From Amblyornis subalaris (Eukaryota > Chordata > Aves > Passeriformes > Ptilonorhynchidae), in assembly GCA_018881555.1 (NCBI GenBank), contig JACAXG010000264.1, forward strand, positions 199,775 to 263,774: a stretch of 64,000 bases of DNA. The letters run 5' to 3'. Of the stretch, positions 54,701 through 64,000 are shown in pieces; the stretch's first letter is position 1; every line of letters starts with the position of its first letter. Below the pieces are notes generated by a model. That model worked only from the letters and a program-made list of their open reading frames with translations, was not told the DNA's origin and made no database searches. A program made the position numbers and the translations under genes.

Positions 54701-57089
54701 ATTATCTTCCAGGACTGGAAGGTAACTCTGCAAGTTAGGACAGAATCCACAGTTTACATCTTGGCAATGCTCTGATAACACAAAATCACGATTAAAGACA
54801 TAAGACAGTGGGGGATGCAGCACAGTGCTTCATGGTCTCTTTTTTTTTTTGCCTCTTCTGCTTTTTACAAGTCCATGCATCTCTTCTCCTTCATCCTGTA
54901 GTAGTACTAAGTTTAAAGTTCCATAAAGGCATGTATAATAATAAGTAAGTTTAAATATACTTTCCTTTTTGTTTGAATGCTTAAGCTTGTTGACAGATGA
55001 AAAGCAGTGTACAGATATGTTCAGAATGATCTTTAGTTTAACTGTAGTTATACTCCTTATTTGCTTACAATACTGCATGTAAACAGAAAGATTGGACTAA
55101 ATAGCACAGGAAGAAAATGCACAGGACAGGGAGATTTGCATATAGATATCACTGCTGCTTAAGCAAACAATATTTACAGCATTTTTTTCCCTCAGGAACT
55201 ACTCAGTTTTAATTTTATAAGTTGCTTGCTGATTTAGGGAGAAAAATTTGAATGTATAATATGTGAAAAGTGATGTAAGGCAGGACTAATTCAAAGGAGA
55301 CTGTAGTTAGGCACCCTGATGAAACTGGTGTGACTCTTTTTGCTGCTTTTGAGGAGCCTTAGAAAAGAACTAAGCAGTGCTTTGTGTGGATGAGAAAGGG
55401 CTCTCATTTGTCAGGTAGAAGAATTTTAGATCAACGTTCTCATTTTATAATACATGTATTACAAGTATCGATGGTTNAGCTTTGTTACTTGCAATTAAAG
55501 GAGCTTCCATTGTGCATTTTCTTTTAAAAACTACTTTCCCAAAAGATGTGAATGCCCTGAATTCAGTCTTAATTTTTACATATCTAGGTGGACAATTATC
55601 TCCAGCAAAAGAGAAGTTCCCTGTGAAATAAAGGAGCCATCTCCTTTTCTGCCTTTTTTTAAGTGCCAAAGGCCACTCAAAAAACTGTTTTCAATTCCAA
55701 TGCTTTTACTTTTATTATAGATTTTATCATGTACTGCTTTCTCCACATTAAATCGTTCCTGGGAGACATCATATTTAAGACTAGGGTTTTTGCAGTGTTT
55801 TGAAAGAAATTTACCATGATTTAGTTTCTGTTTTAAACGCAATTTATTTGTCTCTCTCTTATGCTGCCTTTTTCAGATTTCANTTCTTTACTTTTTGAAA
55901 AGCAGAAACTAGGCAAAATTTTAAAAGATTAATACTGCTCTTTTAACACAGCCTAGCAAGATTTTGTTCGTGTAGGGCCAGTAAAGCAATGTAGAAAATT
56001 TAAAAGAGTCTGAAGCAACATGTACCGGAAATTCAGGATGCGCAGCTGAAGAGAGCTGCAGTAGAGGATTCATCTAGAAGAGAAACTAAACTGTTTCTTG
56101 TAAGGTTTGCAATCGAGCGTNGTTAATGCTCACTTACCCCTCCCTAATGGGGCACTTATCTTTTAGTGTATGACAACCACGAATGGGAAATAAACATTTT
56201 TTTAACTTCGGTTGGGGTGTTGCTTATTACAACCNTGGCTATGTCCTCTTCTGGTAGTGACTACGTGAGATAGAGAGAGGGGCAAAAAGGAAGAGATCAG
56301 AATTAGGACAATAGCTGTGGTCCACTTGAAAGACAGACTGTGTTTTGCATGGCAGCTACAGATATTGCCCCTGATGTCCCCAACACTCGATCCTGCTGCA
56401 CGGGTTGCTTTTTGGCTTTCCCTGCAGCCCCAGCCCCTCAGAACTGCTGCTCTGCTGAGTCAGTCCGTGAGAGCCTTGCAGAGAATGCTCAGAGAAAGCT
56501 CCCCAGCACTGACTGGCAACAGACTCTGCCCTCGCCGACTCGAGCATTAAAGCTGTGCTTAGATGTGCACATAAAACCCCACCTCCGGCTGCCGAGCTGC
56601 GTGTGGTGCCTCGCAACGAGGAGGCTGCTCACAGAACTAAAACGCAGTGCTCGGTTGAGGGCTGAAATCTTGGGCTTCGAATGAGGAGTTTAAGTCAGGG
56701 CAAAACTATACATATACCAAATTGCATAAAGCCACCTCATAATCAGAGCCTTCTTCTCTGCTTTAAAAAGCAGTCAATCTTATGACCCCCAGGAGATTGG
56801 GGTTTTTTTTTTCTGATTTTTTGCATTTAATGACAAAAGCAATCTCTGAGAATCATAAACATCATCACAATGCTACACATTTTTATGTAAGTAATGAAAA
56901 TTCCCTTACCATGTAGAGCATGTTGCTGGCTGGTGGACTCACTTCAGACCGGAATCTGTTATGGGTTTGCACACATTCCTCAATAAACTTTGGGTCTCGA
57001 ATATCGGGCAACGTCGATGGTTCATAGGAATCAGAGGAATGACAGAAAAGCAGTAAAGCCAGCACACACGTAGAAAATCTGCTTGTCAT
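45789..57089 (-). CDS. GLIPR1: GLIPR1, CAP-family secretory/membrane protein (complete, 6 coding exons)
   Basis: GLIPR1 is a CAP-superfamily (CRISP/antigen 5/PR-1) glycoprotein of the secretory pathway. Its molecular function is not fully known. Exons in transcript order: 56910-57089, 51220-51465, 49090-49199, 47196-47278, 46023-46049 and 45789-45940, all GT-AG. They give 265 residues, close to the human length. Residues 1-21 form a signal peptide. The CAP domain spans about 35-180 with the complete tetrad His81 (FKHN), Glu100 (GENLW), Glu122 (WYNEV) and His139 (GHYTQ). A Cys-rich hinge follows (ACSECGGEQCANQLC). A hydrophobic segment near residues 230-250 (IIALRSLLLILTFLATWLL) suggests membrane anchoring. 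The KRR1-GLIPR1 convergent order matches the mammalian locus, which supports this gene as GLIPR1 itself. Confidence 0.95.
48729..48800. repeat. 22-bp minisatellite in GLIPR1 intron 3
   Basis: The 22-base unit TTGGCAACCATCTGGGGCCATC is repeated three times without mismatch, followed by six bases of a fourth unit. Perfect identity suggests recent expansion and likely length variation among individuals. It lies about 290 bases downstream of exon 3 in the gene's direction. Confidence 0.9.
52030..52640 (-). mobile_element. Possible unidentified LTR in GLIPR1 intron 1
   Basis: Read on the minus strand, the stretch has GGCTATAAAAGATCACC, a good TATA-box context (about 52470-52486). Some 400 bases later come AATAAATAATTC-type poly(A) strings (near 52060-52075). 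This order is typical of an LTR. In between are imperfect repeats of an ACTACACA(A/G)GTTA...ACTAGTAAG block with a period of about 85 bases (52114-52230). I could not fix TG...CA ends or a target duplication, so this may be something else. Confidence 0.3.
53450..54552 (-). mobile_element. Solo LTR, copy B (same family as copy A) in GLIPR1 intron 1
   Basis: It is about 1.1 kb. On the plus strand it starts TGTGGTGGGGTGG and ends AAACCAAATACA, so the minus strand has TG...CA ends. Inside are the same blocks as copy A: CTCCAGCATGG units, GGAGCACCTCC, CTGCACTGACCTTGGTG, AGCTTCTGGCAGCTTCTCACAGAAG and an AATAAA on minus at 53636-53641. The flanks CCCAC and CCCAT may be a mutated 5-bp target duplication. 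It lies in the same orientation as GLIPR1, so its promoter and poly(A) signal point the same way as the gene. Confidence 0.72.
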
Positions 57090-57330
57090 TGAGAAAGCGA
57101 GAAGAAAGATGGTGCAAGCACTAAGTCACCACCCTGGGTCTAGCAGCATCCCAGTGAGCACCCCGGACCCTCGGGTCACTGATCGTGCAAACCCGCAAGT
57201 TCGCTCCCCGGGTTCCCTTTATCGAGTCCCTCATAGGCATGGAGCGCAGGACGGGCGTGGCCTGGCCCTCATTAGCACGAGGCGAGGGCGGGAGCGGTGC
57301 CGGCTCTGCGCACGCCCGGGCCAGCTGGGT
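57090..57330 (-). promoter_or_regulatory. GLIPR1: GLIPR1 promoter, GC-rich
   Basis: The DNA upstream of the GLIPR1 start is CpG-rich, with GC-box-like strings around 57250-57300. A weak TATA-like GATAAAG lies on the minus strand at 57217-57223, about 130 bases before the ATG. The next gene upstream on the same strand ends about 1.5 kb away, so the promoter region is compact. The transcription start is not determined. Confidence 0.5.
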
Positions 57331-57439
57331 GGCGGCGGGCAGCTCTGGGGGTCGTGTGAGGTGAGCACCGCCCTAGGGAGCCGGCTGCCTGTGCCTGTGC
57401 TTGTGCTCTTGTTCCCATACGGCGTAACACGCCGTAGTG

Positions 57440-57533
57440 GAACGCTGCAGGGAGAAGTATGAGTGTCGGTCCTGCCCCCGCAGGGCCAGCACTGAAACTC
57501 TGTTCGTTCTTGCGGTTTGTGCACAGGCAGCAG
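57440..57533 (+). ncRNA. Possible first exon of a divergent transcript
   Basis: On the plus strand, facing away from GLIPR1, the CpG-rich region ends in CAGCAG|GTAAGT (exon end 57533). This is a consensus 5' splice site. CpG promoters often start short or long non-coding RNAs in the opposite direction. I see no conserved protein and no confident partner exon. This is a candidate only. Confidence 0.25.
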
Positions 57534-57539
57534 GTAAGT

Positions 57540-58772
57540 TTTCTGCGAAGAGTTCTACCACCGAGCACTTGCAAATGCGTACACTGCAAATGTTAGCCCT
57601 TGCCTTTCAGTCATGCTTCTCAATATCTGGTCTTCCAGCTTTAAAAGCAGACTGTTTCAGCTTACGAGGTGGTTTTAACTCCACCAGCAGCGTTTTGCTT
57701 GGAAGGCTTGTGGGCTGGACTAATCTTAGCNATGGTAATTGAATACGACGTTAGACACAGGAAACGAGTCATATTCCAAGAACATTGCTATGAGAATAAG
57801 GAAATTAAGCTACAAGATCACATTAGATTTGTAGCAGCCTTGTCTCTCTTTTATTCTTGNTTCTTTAAGTGTTGAGGGTAAGCTTCTCTGCTGTCCTTTA
57901 GGCTTGTTACTGTTTGTTTGGCTCCTGTAATTCCTTTCATAGCAATCCCTTTGTATTGCAGAAAAATTTTGGATAAATTTTCTTCTTTTGATGAAAACAG
58001 ATGCTGTTAAGGCTGTTGCTTTTTCTGTCTCTTTGTTTTCCTTATATATTTTCTTCCTCTCCATTACAACTAAATTGTTCTAAAATAAAGCTGCCTTATT
58101 TATTTATTTATATACCGGTCATACAGTGTCACTCCACTCTAATCCACTCCAAGGGATTTATTAACAAGAACATCGGTTGGGGCTCATTTTTTTTTTGTGG
58201 GATGACATGCTNCAAGGTGGTGCAGAATTTGAGACACTGTGTTCTTAAAACATTAGAACAAAGATAAAGGAGGGAAAACAGCTTTAAATATTGATAGCAC
58301 AGTTACGCATTGCTAATATCAGTCAGTATTTCCTGGCTTGAAAGACGGCTTTATTCCCTTTACTGACAAATATATATTGGAACAATAAGGGTCAGGTTGA
58401 GGGCTAAATGTCTCTTAAAACAAACTGAATCCATCAGAGGTTTGGGCTTTTTAAATGAGGCTGAGATTTTCCATTTCTAAACCAGAATCTGTCCTGGGCC
58501 CATTTCATCTTCCATCTGTGTTTCCTCCTGCTTGAAAGCTCAGGATGGCTGACATCTACTCTGCATTTTAGATTTTTTCACCATCTCACATCNTAAAATT
58601 AAGCTTTCCACATTGACACCCCACCTTAATCCTTGCTCTATCACCTTTCCCTGGTATTCTTATAACTATGAAGAACAAGGCTTGCGTCTGAGAGGAGAAG
58701 AACTGAATAGTACAACTGAAAATAGAGTNATGGACACTGACACGCATAGGCTAAATGTAGTAAAGGACAAGC
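57540..58772. other. Spacer between GLIPR1 and the GLIPR1-like gene
   Basis: This short head-to-tail spacer separates the two CAP genes. It is AT-rich and includes a TTTA microsatellite-like run near 58100. No exon can be supported. Its right part may belong to 3' ends of the upstream gene. Confidence 0.5.
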
Positions 58773-59219
58773 TTTATTCCTGTTCATAAAAAGTAATATA
58801 TACAGTTAAATCTCCATTATCTGGTGAAAATTGTGTCTGGGATAACTGAAGGTTAATGAAGATGAATTATTGCTTCTTTGGGATACAGTGTGCCACTTCA
58901 GACATGTCTTTGTGATGGCCCAGGTTTCCAGGATTGTTAGCACATGGAGTAATACCTAGTCTCCATGGTCCCTCTAGCAATCTACCCCTAGAGCTAAGAG
59001 GCTTGTACAGACATAGGAGCATGTTACACCTACTACTAATAAATCATACTAACTCTATGCAAAGCCACTTATATCTTGCCTTGAGTGAAGCAGCAGCCTT
59101 TCCTATGCTGGATAAACATTGCAGAGATAATAGAGAGATGACCAAGTGTTTTTTGAAATATGTGCAATTCTCTGAGAGCAATATAGCAGTAGGATCGCTA
59201 TCAGCATCTTAATTGACCA
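58773..59219 (-). other. 3' untranslated region and poly(A) signal of the GLIPR1-like gene
   Basis: AATAAA on the minus strand at 58773-58778 (GCTTTATTCC on plus) lies about 440 bases after the stop codon. It is the first convincing signal. The distance to the GLIPR1 promoter beyond it is about 1.5 kb. Confidence 0.55.
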
Positions 59220-62200
59220 TTACTCATAAAAAAATATGTGTGGGAATTTCTTTTGTACCAGAAGTACACCACAAGCATTCAGTACCAGAAACAGTGGCCT
59301 TAAAATTAAAACACTACGACAGTATTGGTCACAAGAGGGACGTGGATGGTCAGCAGCTGGGATGTATGATGGCATGGATGGCCTGGGGGGACGGGGCTGC
59401 GGTGGCTGGGGCTGTGTATCCCAGTCTGGATACCAGCTGGCATAACCTAAAAGTCAGTGAAGAAACAGGTGTTAAGACCCATCAGACTCAGCCATACTTA
59501 TAGGAAAGCCATTAAGAACAATTTGATACGTACTTATCAGCTTCTCACGTTCTGTATTTTCTGCAGAGAGATCAGAAGAGGAAAGAAATGTGAGTATCAT
59601 TCAGTGGTGGTTCTTAATGTGAAGAGGTAAGCCTTTGCTGGTGCCTGGCTGATTGCAGTGATGATGCCAGTTAGTGCCTAAAACATCCTGCAAGTGGAGA
59701 GCAGGCTCCCAACTGGTGTGGAGCTTATATTTTTTATTGAATTGAAAGAGAAGGAGAAAAAAATAGCTCTTTCAGGAAGAATTTGTGTCATGCAGATGAG
59801 GGAATAAAAAATAACAGCAAAACATGGAATTTATTTAAAATTGTTGGACATACCAAATTTAAGTAGTTACAGACAGACAAATATAAGTACTAAATTTATC
59901 ACAGAAGTACACCTTTACTAAAAGTTTTGATGCATGTGCAGGATTGCCTATGTGCATCCTATTGAAATTCCTCATTTGCCCTATAGGAGAAAATGGTAAA
60001 AGTGGGTGGTAGGATCTAGCACTTAACTTTTACATACTCTGTTCCTCCTGTCCCTCCCCCTAGTCTTTGAGATATTTCTAGTTTTCCTGTGATGCATCAG
60101 TCTGAGACTTTAAGATGAGTCAGCCAGGATATTACAGAAGGAAATAAGAGTGCCAAATGCTCAATAATTTTTACAGCTGAAGCTATCTAGAGTCTGGCTA
60201 GTAAAGACTATCCCCATTAAACCCCTGTATAAAATTCATATTTGATTTAAGACATTGTTGCATGTTCTTTAATCTCTGTTTATTTAAAACATTGTCCAGT
60301 TTGGGACTAGGTGTATTGACATAAAGGTCCACCCCTGCAAACTGCTGTTTGAAGCAGACTTCCCTGCTGTGCCCACACCCTGACACAGCAGCAACAGTCT
60401 TAGCACAGACTCACCCTGGCTCATTACGGGAGAAGCAGGAGCAGGGAGCAGGCTGAGCCCCTCACCATCACCCGCTTCTCTCTCAGGCCCAGGCAGCACA
60501 TTTGCAGGCAACACCTCAACCCCAGAGAGGCTTTTACTCCAACCAAGCTCCTTCCATTGTTGCATCTTTGCAGGGTTTGGGAGCGGGGCTGTGCTGGCTC
60601 AGCCCTGCACCAGCTCCCAGCACTGGCCAAGCATCCNGGGGCTGCCGCAGGCCTGCTCCAAAGGGGTTACCAGTCCTTTATTAATTGCTCCTCCAGATTT
60701 GATTAAAATCCCCTCATCCCCCAAGCCCTTTGAGCTCTGTTACAACTGTTCATTTAATTATTTTCCCCCCACACTCTGATAACACTGAGTGTAGCAGGGA
60801 AGAGAGTTTACAAACAAGCTCTTACTGCTGTTCTTCAGAAAATTGTGGAAGTTAGAAATCAGTGTGCTTTTCGGTAGAGTCTTACTGGTTCAGAACTATA
60901 GTTGTCTGGAAAATGTGCTAGGACTCACTAAACAAGCAAGAAAGCAGAAGATAAATTTCCTATTTCTGCTGGGAGAGAACCAGACAGTGAGTATTTGTTG
61001 GGGCTAAAATTTTGGATTCGACCTCCTGGCCAGATAAAAGGGAGAAAGTAGTCTAAGTGATACTTCCCNGCATCAGAAACTCTGGCTTCTACTTCTGAGA
61101 GCCTTCAACAGCAAAGTATTTCAATTAATTCCTTCTTATACCATTCCTCCCAGAGTTTGGTACTGTTGCTTTGTGGTGTGCTACAGACCTGTTATGCTCT
61201 TACTGCAAATTGACTAACAGTTATATTTTCACTGCTAATTATGCCACTTTTATTTCTATGCACTGTTCTTAGTTGATCACTTTGGTCTTACCACAGAGCT
61301 TGTCTACACACTTCTCATTACTGCATCCACTGCATGGCTGTCCTGCTTTATATGGTTTTCTTGGGTAATTCCCCCTGCAAAACAGAATACTATTTTGTTA
61401 GCTGTCATTTAAAAGCTATTGAGGGGAGGGAATCCCCTTATCAAAAAAATGGTCATTGCAATTGTTTGAAATTACTTTTAGATCAGATTAAAGCTCTCAC
61501 TGGCATGGGGAGCAGTTGACTCTCACCACTGAAAATTAATGAGACTTCTTAGGCAATACTGTATTATTGTAAGCATACAAGAATCTGCCTCTAGTCCCTC
61601 ATCACCCACCTGGATTACAAAAAACAAACCTGTAAAAAGTAAGTCAAAATATTGCAAGGTATCAGATAAAGTAGAGGACTGACTTCCTTTTATTTCTTAA
61701 ATTACAATATCTTGTTTGAAATTTGGATAAGGCCATAGAAAGAGGTAATTTTTCTGAAGCAGAAAGATTGCACCTTTCCCACTCTTCCTGCAGAGACTGA
61801 AGTCAGAAAGAAAAACAGATTTTCTTCCACCATATGCAGTATGGTAAGTGCTCTCAGCTATGATGTGCTCTCAGCTATCATGTGCTCTCCTGCTTTTTTA
61901 GAATGGGATTTTCTGCAGTTCCAGCTATGTCCAGTAGGTTTGTTCCCAATGGTCAGGGGAAGTTTCCCTTGGACAAGTGACATGAGGATATAGCTTGTTC
62001 TGAAATTTGTTACAACTGCACCCATCACTGTTGGCATCTGATACCAGATCAGTTACAGGATATTTTAAAAATAAAAAACNCCAAATGCCATAATTAACTT
62101 ACGCTGGCCCATAGTCACAAACAAAGTGTGCTGCTTTGAACAGTCCTGGAAAATTTTCAACTGTATTGCAGAAGTGAACTGCACAGCCAACTTTGTAACT

Positions 62201-62888
62201 CTCTGCCCAAATGACCTGCAGGACAAAGGGAAGTATGTAATGCAAATGTTCAAATACTGCCAAAGCCACAGCATTAAGGGAGGAAGGAGAAGGGAAGTAT
62301 CTTACGGAAGTTTAAAACAGCTGACACAGGAGCACCTGAAACAACTCAAAGCAGCTGAGAAAAATGACTGATACTCATTTTTGGATTTATTATCTGGCTC
62401 CCCTGTAAACGTGAAATGCTAGGGAATAATACCTTTCCACCATTTCTACTGGCAGTAGAACTTGGACATCCCTAGGGCTCATAATACCTATTTCCAATCT
62501 CATGCAACAATAAACTGGGGAGTGCAAAGCCCTGCTGTAATTCCTGTTCCAAAGCAGTCTGTTCCAAGCCTGTACTCAGATTTTCAGTGAAATTAGGCTA
62601 TATAGATATTAGACTATGAACCAGTGGGCATGTAAGACTCACCTGAGTGTAGTGACCACACGTGTCAGTACATGTATTGGTGCTGAAATCATAGCTGCTG
62701 ACTTCATTAAACCAGGCCCTGAGAGCTGCATCCACAGAGAAGATGTGGGCTGAGCCAGTCCAGATGTTTTCTCCAACAAATGGGAAGGTGGGGTGCATCT
62801 TCCCTGGCATTTCAAGGTAGCTGTTGTGGTTAAACTTGCACTTCTTTGCCCATGCTTTGGCAGTCTTAGCTAAAGCAGTGTCCCAGGA
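59220..62888 (-). CDS. GLIPR1-like CAP protein, exons 2-6 (partial; exon 1 outside window)
   Basis: This is a tandem paralogue of GLIPR1. Exons in transcript order: 62643-62888, 62103-62215, 61292-61374, 59534-59560 and 59220-59446, all GT-AG, giving 231 residues plus stop. Exon phases equal those of GLIPR1, with lengths of 246, 113, 83, 27 and 227 bases against 246, 110, 83, 27 and 152. All four CAP residues are kept with the same spacing (FNHN, GENIW, WFNEV, GHYTQ), and so is the Cys hinge. The tail differs. A linker with about 13 prolines (QPQPPQPRPPRPSMP) precedes a hydrophobic stretch and a short end KKFPHIFFYE. Exon 1, which should carry the signal peptide, is not found to 64000. By position it corresponds to the mammalian GLIPR1L1/GLIPR1L2 genes, and I cannot tell which. 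Confidence 0.93.
61848..61892. repeat. 17-bp short tandem repeat in GLIPR1-like intron 3
   Basis: The unit GTGCTCTCAGCTATGAT occurs at 61848-61864. It recurs with one change at 61865-61881 and partially after that. It is intronic, and no function is suggested. Confidence 0.7.
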
Positions 62889-64000
62889 CTGTAGAAAAGG
62901 AGGAAAACGTATTATAACCTGCAGTGCAGTGACTCAGCTGAATTCAAACAGAAACTCTTCAGAGTTCCCCTTTTCTGATCCCCAGTCNCGCATTCAGTTT
63001 CTTTCTCTCACTTGACGTTTCTACTCCCATAGCAAATTTTTGTCTTCTTTCTCCCTTAGCTATTGCAGGACACGCAGTATCTATCCGCTGTCCTTTTGTA
63101 TCTGACTTGTTAATATATTTAGAGCTGGACTGCAGTCTTTAAGCAGCTATGCCTGAGAGGGAGTTACTGTGTGAGGCTCCCAGCTGTAGAGGGACTTGGG
63201 GGACTTACTGCCTAGGAGACGTTGGCTTTCCAGGCATTTGCACTTTGCAATTATTACCAGACCAGACAAGAATTCTGATCTCCTGGCAAGGACAGAGGGG
63301 AAAGTTACAGCTGCTTCCTTTCTCAGCTCCTTGTGCCTCTTTTCTCTTTTTCCTCTTCAGCAGATGGACAAAGCAAATAAAAGGCTCACTCATCTCTGCT
63401 AGGCTGATAAGGAAATGCTCCCATCCAAAGAGGCACAAGTGATAATTTGACAAACCAGTCTGGGAGACTTGCAGAAAGATTTTATGCTGACAGGTAAGAT
63501 TCAGTACAGGGAAATGCAAGTTAAGGGATGTGAGAAAAAATTGAGTTTGTGTTCATAATAACAGGTTTGGAGATGGCTATTATTACTTGAAAGTTGTAGT
63601 CTAAAAAGAAAATAAAGTACTAGAAATTCTTTGCAAAGGAATGAAGAATAAAACCACATGTATAATCACACTACTGCAGAAGTCCCGTTAAATGCTGTGT
63701 GCAGCACAGCACCCCACCACAAGAAAGGTATACTTGAANTGGAAAGGGCAGAGAGAACGTGGAGTAGGATGATCATCCTCAAGTTTGGAGGGTTTTTTTA
63801 TAGCAACAGAGAGTGCTCTGCAGCTTCGATCAGAGACATCTGGACATCTTGTGTGAAGTAGATAAATAAGCAACAATTACTTGCTTCTTCCAATACAAAG
63901 ACCAGACACTATTAAATGAAGCTAGGCTTTAACAGGCGCAAATCAAACACAAGGAAATAGCTTCACACAACTTGTGGTTAGGCTGTGCAGCTCTTTGCCA
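62889..64000. other. Intron 1 of the GLIPR1-like gene (part), no exon seen
   Basis: I looked on the minus strand for a signal-peptide exon ending in phase 0 before a GT donor, like GLIPR1 exon 1, and found none. GLIPR1's own first intron is about 5.4 kb, so an exon beyond the window end is expected. The remaining sequence is unremarkable. Confidence 0.6.

Overview
The window is vertebrate nuclear DNA, most likely from a bird and plausibly a passerine. Three things point that way: split genes with GT-AG introns, CR1-type LINE relics, and solo LTRs of a kind I associate with songbird genomes. The gene order also fits, being KRR1 followed tail-to-tail by a tandem pair of GLIPR1-family genes, as at the amniote KRR1/GLIPR1 locus. 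Isolated single N bases are scattered throughout, so the sequence is probably a consensus with ambiguous or heterozygous positions.

Region 1 (1-36.7 kb) is a gene desert upstream of KRR1. I find no supportable coding exon in it. It holds an old CR1 LINE tail (about 8.2-8.6 kb), a 3,968-bp class II endogenous retrovirus (14,213-18,180), a solo LTR (28.7-29.7 kb), low-complexity tracts and a GC-rich stretch with a good CTCF-like motif at 35.85 kb. The retrovirus keeps both LTRs, a 6-bp target duplication, a primer-site candidate, a polypurine tract and one long gag-like ORF. I see no pol or env in it.

Region 2 (36.7-42.8 kb) is the complete KRR1 gene on the plus strand. Ten coding exons encode 383 residues of a KH-domain small-subunit processome factor. 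The promoter is GC-rich with ETS, GC-box and YY1-type motifs, and three AATAAA signals follow the stop codon.

Region 3 (45.0-57.3 kb) is GLIPR1 on the minus strand, with six coding exons and 265 residues: signal peptide, CAP domain with the full His/Glu/Glu/His tetrad, and a C-terminal membrane segment. Its 5.4-kb first intron contains a second solo LTR. Region 4 (58.8 kb to beyond the window) is a GLIPR1-like paralogue on the same strand. Exons 2-6 are present and exon 1 must lie past 64,000. The paralogues share exon phases, an 83-nt exon and a 27-nt microexon, but differ in their tails: the second gene has a proline-rich linker.

KRR1 is a nucleolar housekeeping gene, while the two GLIPR1 genes encode secretory-pathway CAP proteins. 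They are neighbours by ancestry and do not form one pathway. I found no convincing new biological system. The most unusual structure is inside the retroviral ORF: a duplicated module in which two different 10-bp palindromes around CACGTG are each flanked by YY1-like half-sites.
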